A stretch of DNA of 9,884 nucleotides from DASWRT01 sp036403035 (GTDB lineage Bacteria > Pseudomonadota > Alphaproteobacteria > ATCC43930 > CGMCC-115725): the NCBI GenBank assembly GCA_036403035.1, contig DASWRT010000203.1:1-9884 (forward strand), given 5' to 3'. Under the pieces are notes generated by a model. That model saw only the letters and a list, made by a program, of their open reading frames with translations, was not told where the DNA came from and ran no database searches. This document shows, piece after piece, positions 6,116-9,884 of the stretch. How positions within the stretch are numbered: position 1 is the first letter of the stretch; each line of letters opens with the position of its first letter. A program made the translations under genes and the position numbers.

Positions 6116-8062
6116 GTGACTGTAACTTCAACAGAAAATTCGGCTGGAATCATGGACCTTTCGGGCTACAAGCTGACCTTCGACGACGAGTTCAACTCGT
6201 CCAGCGTCTCGAACGACGGTCCGCAGAACGGGACGCTCTGGACAAACCATTTCTGGTACAACGGCAACCAGGGCGGCATCGAGACCGACCTGCCGGGCAA
6301 CATCTCCGTCGCCAACGGCGCCGCCACGATCGCGGCGCAGCACACGGGCAGCGGCTGGACGGGCGGCGTGCTCTCCTCCGTCGACTCCAGCATCAACGGC
6401 TTCACGCAGGAATACGGCTACTTCGAGATGCGCGCCCAGATGCCGAGCGGCAGCGGCGCGTGGCCGGCATTCTGGCTGATCAGCGCGGACCACGCGAAGA
6501 ATGCGGCCGCGCCGGCTTCGGAGCTGGACATCTTCGAGGGTCAGGGGAACCAGACCTCGACCGACTTCACGACGATGCATTCCTATGCCAGCGGATCGCA
6601 CTGGCAGAATTCCGACAACGCGCATCAGGTCGCGGACACGTCGCAGGGCTACCACACCTACGGCCTCTCTTGGACGCCGGACACGGTCACCTGGTACTAC
6701 GACGGTCACGCGATGCAGACGCTGCCGACGCAGCCCGACCAGCACGTGCCGATGATGATCCTGGCCAATCTCGGCATCGGGAACATGTGGGGCAACAACA
6801 TGCCCAACGGCTCGACGCCGAACACGATGGGCATGAACATCGACTACATCCGGGCGTACTCGAACGACCCGAACGCGCACGCCGTGACGCTCGACCACGT
6901 CTCGTCGCCGGACGGCGCCGACACCACGCCGCACGGTGCGGCCGACGCGAACGGCGTCATCGACGGCAGCCATGACACGGCAGCCGCAACGGCGACACCC
7001 GCCCCGGCCCCGGCCCCGGCCCCGGCTCCCGCCCCCGCCCCGGCTGCCGACCCGACGGCGGCAGCCGCTCCGACGCCGGATCCGGTCGCCGACAACAACG
7101 CTCCGGCCGCGACGCCGGACGCCGTTCCGCCGCAGGCGCCCGCCAACAACGATGCCGGCGACACCGCATCGAATGCGGCCGGCGCGGATCACCTGACGCT
7201 GCACGTCTCGGGTGATCTCGGGACGGGCGACGCCCCGCAGTTCATCCTCAAGGTCGACGGCCAGCAGGTCGGCGGCACGCTCAGCACCACGGCGTCGCAC
7301 GATGCCGGCCAGTGGCAGGACGTGACGGTGGACGGCAATTTCGGCTCGGGCGACCACAAGGTCGAAGTCAGCTTCGTCAACGACGCGAACGGCGGCACGC
7401 ATGCCACCGACCGCAACCTCTATGTCGGCGGGGTCGACGTCGACGGCCACCATGTCGACGGCAGCGCCTTCACCAGCAACGACGCCTCGCTCGGCTATGA
7501 CTCCCTCGACAAGAGCGCGGCCGTGATGGTGACCAACGGCACGGCGACCTATCAGGTGCCGGGCGACGCGGCGGCGTCCGCGACGGCGGCGGCAACCGCC
7601 GACGCGCCGGCTCCGGCTCCCGCTGCGACGCCGGACAGTGCCCAGGCGGCCGGCAACACGGTCGTGCTGCACGTCGCGGGCGATCAGGCGATGGGCGACG
7701 CCCCGCAGTTCGTCCTTTCGGTCGACGGCAAGCAGGTCGGCGGCACGCTTTCGGCGACCGCTTCGCACGACGCCGGGGCGACGCAGGACGCGACGGTCAA
7801 CCTCGGCAACATCGACCCGAGCCAGGCGCACGACCTCTCGATCAGCTTCGTCAACGACGCCTTCGGCGGCTCGCATGCGACCGACCGGAACCTCTACGTC
7901 GAGGGGATGGACATCAACGGCAAGCACATCGACGGCAACGCGTTCGCCAGCAACGACGCCGCGCTCGGACATGACAGCCTCGACCCGAATGCGGCGGTGA
8001 TGGTCGCCAACGGCGCGGCGACCTACCACGTCGGCGCCGACTACTGGCACCCCGCCGCCTGA
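6116..8062 (+). CDS. GH16 glycoside hydrolase with Pro-Ala linker and two CBM60-like carbohydrate-binding modules
   Basis: Residues 14-250 form a GH16 catalytic domain. The start is family-typical (GYKLTFDDEFN), followed by GYFEMRAQMPSGSGAWPAFW. The active-site motif ELDIFE has nucleophile Glu136, assisting Asp138 and acid/base Glu141, in the ExDxxE form usual for beta-1,3- or beta-1,3/1,4-glucanases and related exopolysaccharide depolymerases. A low-complexity linker (252-358) includes eight Pro-Ala repeats (295-310). Two homologous modules follow (359-481 and 516-638), each with GDAPQF, VDGxQVGGTLS and HATDRNLYV. These resemble CBM60, a calcium-dependent xylan- and glycan-binding family. 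The N-terminus has no Sec signal peptide, yet substrate and modules point to action outside the cell, so type I secretion with a C-terminal signal is the likeliest route (inference). An in-frame stop at 6095-6097 limits the start to GTG 6116 or ATG 6152; neither has a strong RBS. The exact substrate is unknown. Confidence 0.9.
   Translation: MTVTSTENSAGIMDLSGYKLTFDDEFNSSSVSNDGPQNGTLWTNHFWYNGNQGGIETDLPGNISVANGAATIAAQHTGSGWTGGVLSSVDSSINGFTQEYGYFEMRAQMPSGSGAWPAFWLISADHAKNAAAPASELDIFEGQGNQTSTDFTTMHSYASGSHWQNSDNAHQVADTSQGYHTYGLSWTPDTVTWYYDGHAMQTLPTQPDQHVPMMILANLGIGNMWGNNMPNGSTPNTMGMNIDYIRAYSNDPNAHAVTLDHVSSPDGADTTPHGAADANGVIDGSHDTAAATATPAPAPAPAPAPAPAPAADPTAAAAPTPDPVADNNAPAATPDAVPPQAPANNDAGDTASNAAGADHLTLHVSGDLGTGDAPQFILKVDGQQVGGTLSTTASHDAGQWQDVTVDGNFGSGDHKVEVSFVNDANGGTHATDRNLYVGGVDVDGHHVDGSAFTSNDASLGYDSLDKSAAVMVTNGTATYQVPGDAAASATAAATADAPAPAPAATPDSAQAAGNTVVLHVAGDQAMGDAPQFVLSVDGKQVGGTLSATASHDAGATQDATVNLGNIDPSQAHDLSISFVNDAFGGSHATDRNLYVEGMDINGKHIDGNAFASNDAALGHDSLDPNAAVMVANGAATYHVGADYWHPAA
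6998..7045 (+). repeat. Pro-Ala microsatellite-like linker repeat inside the GH16 gene
   Basis: Eight consecutive Pro-Ala codon pairs, mostly copies of the hexamer CCGGCC, form a flexible linker between the catalytic domain and the first binding module. Near-identical codons over much of the tract make it prone to slippage, so copy number may vary between strains without breaking the frame, because each unit is 6 bp. Confidence 0.85.
7190..7558 (+). repeat. First CBM60-like module (tandem duplicate copy 1)
   Basis: Residues 359-481 of the GH16 protein. This copy is related to 7661-8029 at protein and DNA level: GACGCCCCGCAGTTC and GTCGGCGGCACGCT occur in both. Conserved Asp/Asn-rich stretches (VNDANGG, HATDRNLYV, TSNDASLGYDSLD) are suitable for calcium binding. 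Assignment to CBM60 is by motif recall. Confidence 0.7.
7661..8029 (+). repeat. Second CBM60-like module (tandem duplicate copy 2)
   Basis: Residues 516-638 of the GH16 protein. Landmarks lie 156-158 residues after their counterparts in copy 1, so the copies differ by a two-residue indel. The same motifs recur with substitutions (VNDAFGG, HATDRNLYV, ASNDAALGHDSLD). An Ala/Pro-rich spacer of about 34 residues separates the copies. Only ten residues follow the module before the stop, leaving little room for a separate C-terminal export domain. Confidence 0.7.
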
Positions 8063-8160
8063 TCGGAACGGCTGCGGCTGCGGCGGCGGCAAGGGCGCCC
8101 CAAGCCGGCCGGCCGGCCGCGGGCCTCGGTTGAGCAAGAACCTTCCGAAGAACATTGCCG

Positions 8161-8200
8161 GGAAGGCAGCCGCGCTCCGCGCGGCTGCCTTCCGTCGTTT
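8161..8200 (+). terminator. Strong intrinsic terminator after the GH16 gene
   Basis: GGAAGGCAGCCGCGC (8161-8175) pairs perfectly with GCGCGGCTGCCTTCC (8179-8193) across a 3-nt loop, followed by GTCGTTT. A perfect 15-bp GC-rich stem with a short T-tract about 100 bp after the stop codon should end GH16 transcription and insulate cydA. The T-tract is short, so efficiency is uncertain. The 98 bp between the stop and the stem are GC-rich low-complexity sequence including tandem CCGG (near 8105-8120), with no gene seen. Confidence 0.75.
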
Positions 8201-8255
8201 AGAGCACGCGCCGATTTCCTTTTCGCGGCAATGTGCCCCATTATGCGACAGTCGG

Positions 8256-8268
8256 ACGTGCCGCACGT
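8256..8268. promoter_or_regulatory. Perfect palindrome ACGTG-CCG-CACGT upstream of cydA
   Basis: ACGTG (8256-8260) and CACGT (8264-8268) form a perfect 5-bp inverted repeat around CCG, ending 39 bp before the cydA start codon. The position suits an operator or activator site. It does not match the FNR/Anr box TTGAT-N4-ATCAA, which I could not find between the terminator and cydA. The binding protein is unknown. Confidence 0.35.
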
Positions 8269-8307
8269 TAGTTGCCGATCAGAAAACCTGCGGGGAGCGT
8301 GCGCGCA

Positions 8308-9729
8308 ATGCACCTCGATCCGGTCATCCTCTCGCGCATCCAGTTCGCCTGGGTCATCGCCTGGCATATCCTGCTGCCGGCCTTCACGATCGGGCTGGCC
8401 TGCTACATCGCGACCCTCGAAGGGCTGCATCTCTGGACGAAGCAGCCGGTCTATTTCCGGCTGTCCGCCTTTTGGCTGCGGATCTTCGCGATTTCGTTCG
8501 GGATGGGCGTCGTGTCCGGGATCATCATGCCGTTCCAGTTCGGCACGAACTGGAGCCGGCTGTCGGACGCGATGGCGAACGTCACCGGGCCGCTGCTCAC
8601 CTATGAGAGCCTGACGGCGTTCTTCCTCGAAGCGGCGTTCCTCGGCGTGCTGCTGTTCGGCCGCAAGCTGGTGCCGACCGGGGTGCATTTCGCGGCGGCG
8701 CTGATGGTCGCGCTGGGCACGCTGTTCTCGTCGTTCTGGATCCTCGCCGCCAACAGCTGGATGCAGACGCCCTCGGGCTACGAGGTCGGGCCGGACGGGC
8801 GCTTCTTCCCGAAGGATTGGATCGACGTCATCTTCTCGCCGTCCTTCCCGTTCCGGCTTGGCCACACCGTCTCGGCCTTCATGGTCACGACCGCGTTCGT
8901 CGTGCTCGCGGTCGGCGCCTACACGCTGCGCCGGGGCCGCGCGATCGCGGAGGGACGGGTGATGGTGCACATGGCGGTGTGGTTCCTCGCCGTCATGGTT
9001 CCGGTGCAGATGGTGCTCGGCGACCTGCATGGGCTCAACACGCGCGAGCACCAGCCGGCGAAGCTAGCGGCGATCGAGGGGCTGTGGGACACCGGACGCG
9101 GCGTGCCGGCCTCGATCATCGGCTGGCCGGACGAGACGGCGGAGCGCAACGACTACGAGGTCGCGATCCCGCAGCTCGGCAGCCTGTATCTGACGCATGA
9201 GTGGGACGGCGAGGTGAAGGGGCTGAAGGACTTCCCGCGCGACCAGCGGCCGCCGGTGCCGATCGTCTATTTCGCGTTCCGCACGATGGTCGGCATCGCG
9301 GTGCTGATGCTGTGCTTCGTCGTGGCCGGCGTGGTGCTGGCGCTGCGCCGGCGGCTGACCACCGCGGACGGGTACCTGGCAGCGGCACAGTGGACGGCGC
9401 CCCTCGGCTTCCTCGCCGTGCTCGCCGGCTGGACCACGACCGAGGTCGGGCGGCAGCCCTGGACGATCTACGGGATGCTGCGCACCGCCGATTCCGTGTC
9501 GCCGGTGCTGGGCGGCGGCGACGTGCTGGTGTCGCTGCTCGGTTACGTCGTCGTGTATCTCATCATGTTCCCGACCGGCATCTGGTTCATGGTGCGGCTG
9601 GTTCAGGCTGGTCCGGCGGAGGCGGAACGAACACAGCCGCCGATCGAGAGCGGCCGTCCGGCGACCCCGGTGGAAGCGCTACCCACCACCCATCCCGTCA
9701 CCCCGGTGCCGCGTCTGGGAGGCGACTGA
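8308..9729 (+). CDS. cydA: Cytochrome bd ubiquinol oxidase subunit I (short-Q-loop, CIO-like)
   Basis: CydA oxidises quinol and holds hemes b558, b595 and d in the inner membrane, reducing oxygen to water. The 473-residue protein has about nine membrane helices. Key residues are visible: His20 (E. coli His19 equivalent, high-spin heme ligand), His186 and Met327 in FRTMVG (heme b558 ligands), Glu100 and Glu108 in TYESLTAFFLEA (proton path), Lys252 and Glu257 in QPAKLAAIE (quinol site), and GWTTTEVGRQPW containing Glu379. It is about 50 residues shorter than the E. coli protein, with a short Q-loop, as in the cyanide-insensitive oxidase (CioA) subgroup. I chose the ATG at 8308, with GGGGAG ten bases upstream; the frame is also open from a TTG at 8272, which lacks an RBS. 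The hydrophilic tail (from about 433) is Pro/Thr-rich. It overlaps cydB by one base, so the two are one operon. Confidence 0.96.
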   Translation: MHLDPVILSRIQFAWVIAWHILLPAFTIGLACYIATLEGLHLWTKQPVYFRLSAFWLRIFAISFGMGVVSGIIMPFQFGTNWSRLSDAMANVTGPLLTYESLTAFFLEAAFLGVLLFGRKLVPTGVHFAAALMVALGTLFSSFWILAANSWMQTPSGYEVGPDGRFFPKDWIDVIFSPSFPFRLGHTVSAFMVTTAFVVLAVGAYTLRRGRAIAEGRVMVHMAVWFLAVMVPVQMVLGDLHGLNTREHQPAKLAAIEGLWDTGRGVPASIIGWPDETAERNDYEVAIPQLGSLYLTHEWDGEVKGLKDFPRDQRPPVPIVYFAFRTMVGIAVLMLCFVVAGVVLALRRRLTTADGYLAAAQWTAPLGFLAVLAGWTTTEVGRQPWTIYGMLRTADSVSPVLGGGDVLVSLLGYVVVYLIMFPTGIWFMVRLVQAGPAEAERTQPPIESGRPATPVEALPTTHPVTPVPRLGGD

Positions 9730-9884
9730 TGCAACAGGCGACAATCGACCTCGTCCCGGTATGGACCCTGATCCTCGGCGTCGGGGTGTTCTTCTACGTG
9801 CTGCTCGACGGGTTCGACCTCGGCGTCGGCATCCTCTACGGCTTCGCCGGAGACGCATCGTCGCGCCAGCGCGTCATGAACTCG
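9729..9884 (+). CDS. cydB: Cytochrome bd ubiquinol oxidase subunit II (3' end beyond window)
   Basis: The ATG at 9729-9731 overlaps the cydA stop in the sequence TGATG, a typical translational-coupling junction. Fifty-two codons are visible. They encode a first membrane helix with VLLDGFDLGVGIL, the N-terminal signature of CydB, followed by a polar loop. CydB is the structural partner of CydA in the oxidase heterodimer. The rest of the gene, and any small CydX-type subunit or cydDC assembly genes, lie outside the window. Confidence 0.93.
   Translation, partial: MQQATIDLVPVWTLILGVGVFFYVLLDGFDLGVGILYGFAGDASSRQRVMNS

Noticed and set aside
5914..6975. 353-codon plus-strand frame beginning in the AT-rich intergenic region
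   Set aside because: Most of it overlaps the GH16 catalytic domain out of phase and turns Arg-rich there. The ATG at 5968 in the same frame has no adequate RBS.
6128..8266. 712-codon open frame on the minus strand opposite the GH16 gene
   Set aside because: It is antisense to a gene with clear GH16 and CBM motifs. The translation is Arg/Val/Gly-rich with no recognisable domain, as expected from GC-rich codon bias.
8201..8307. FNR/Anr or RegA-type box before cydA
   Set aside because: No TTGAT-N4-ATCAA site is present, and the GCGAC near 8245 lacks a good second half-site.
8041..9051. 336-codon open frame antisense to cydA
   Set aside because: It covers the terminator and the conserved cydA gene; its composition is that of a shadow frame.

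Overview
The window reads as GC-rich chromosomal DNA from an alphaproteobacterium, most plausibly a Hyphomicrobiales- or Rhodospirillales-type environmental bacterium. This rests on codon usage strongly biased to G/C third positions, long antisense shadow frames typical of such bias, a near-perfect CtrA box (TTAA-N7-TTAACCAT) before one gene, and the gene families present. The taxonomic call is inference. I see no rRNA, tRNA, CRISPR array, phage gene, transposase or complete insertion sequence.

Layout. 1-1640 (+): the 3' part of a PAS / histidine kinase / receiver hybrid sensor, cut by the left edge. 1714-2619 (-) and 2709-3647 (+): a divergent pair, an EamA/DMT-family exporter and a LysR-type regulator, sharing an 89-bp control region with repeated AATCG motifs. 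3675-5678 (-): a large APC-superfamily permease of the KimA type, with a cytoplasmic C-terminal domain and a probable potassium substrate. Its ribosome binding site and start codon lie in a 9-bp hairpin. 5679-6115: a 437-bp gene-free region, unusually AT-rich in its right half, holding candidate control sites for the divergent permease and glycanase genes, including the CtrA box. 6116-8062 (+): a large GH16 glycan hydrolase with no Sec signal peptide, a Pro-Ala linker and two tandem CBM60-like carbohydrate-binding modules. 8161-8200: a terminator with a perfect 15-bp stem. 8308-9729 and 9729-9884 (+): cydA and the start of cydB, encoding a short-form (CIO-like) cytochrome bd quinol oxidase, with a perfect palindrome upstream.

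The genes do not form one pathway. They read as neighbouring small units: environmental sensing, regulated export, ion uptake, a secreted or surface glycanase that may be tied to the cell cycle, and low-oxygen or inhibitor-resistant respiration. The parts most worth following up are the 5678-6151 regulatory region and the GH16-CBM60-CBM60 protein, whose export route is not encoded here. I found no clear case of a wholly undescribed multi-gene system.
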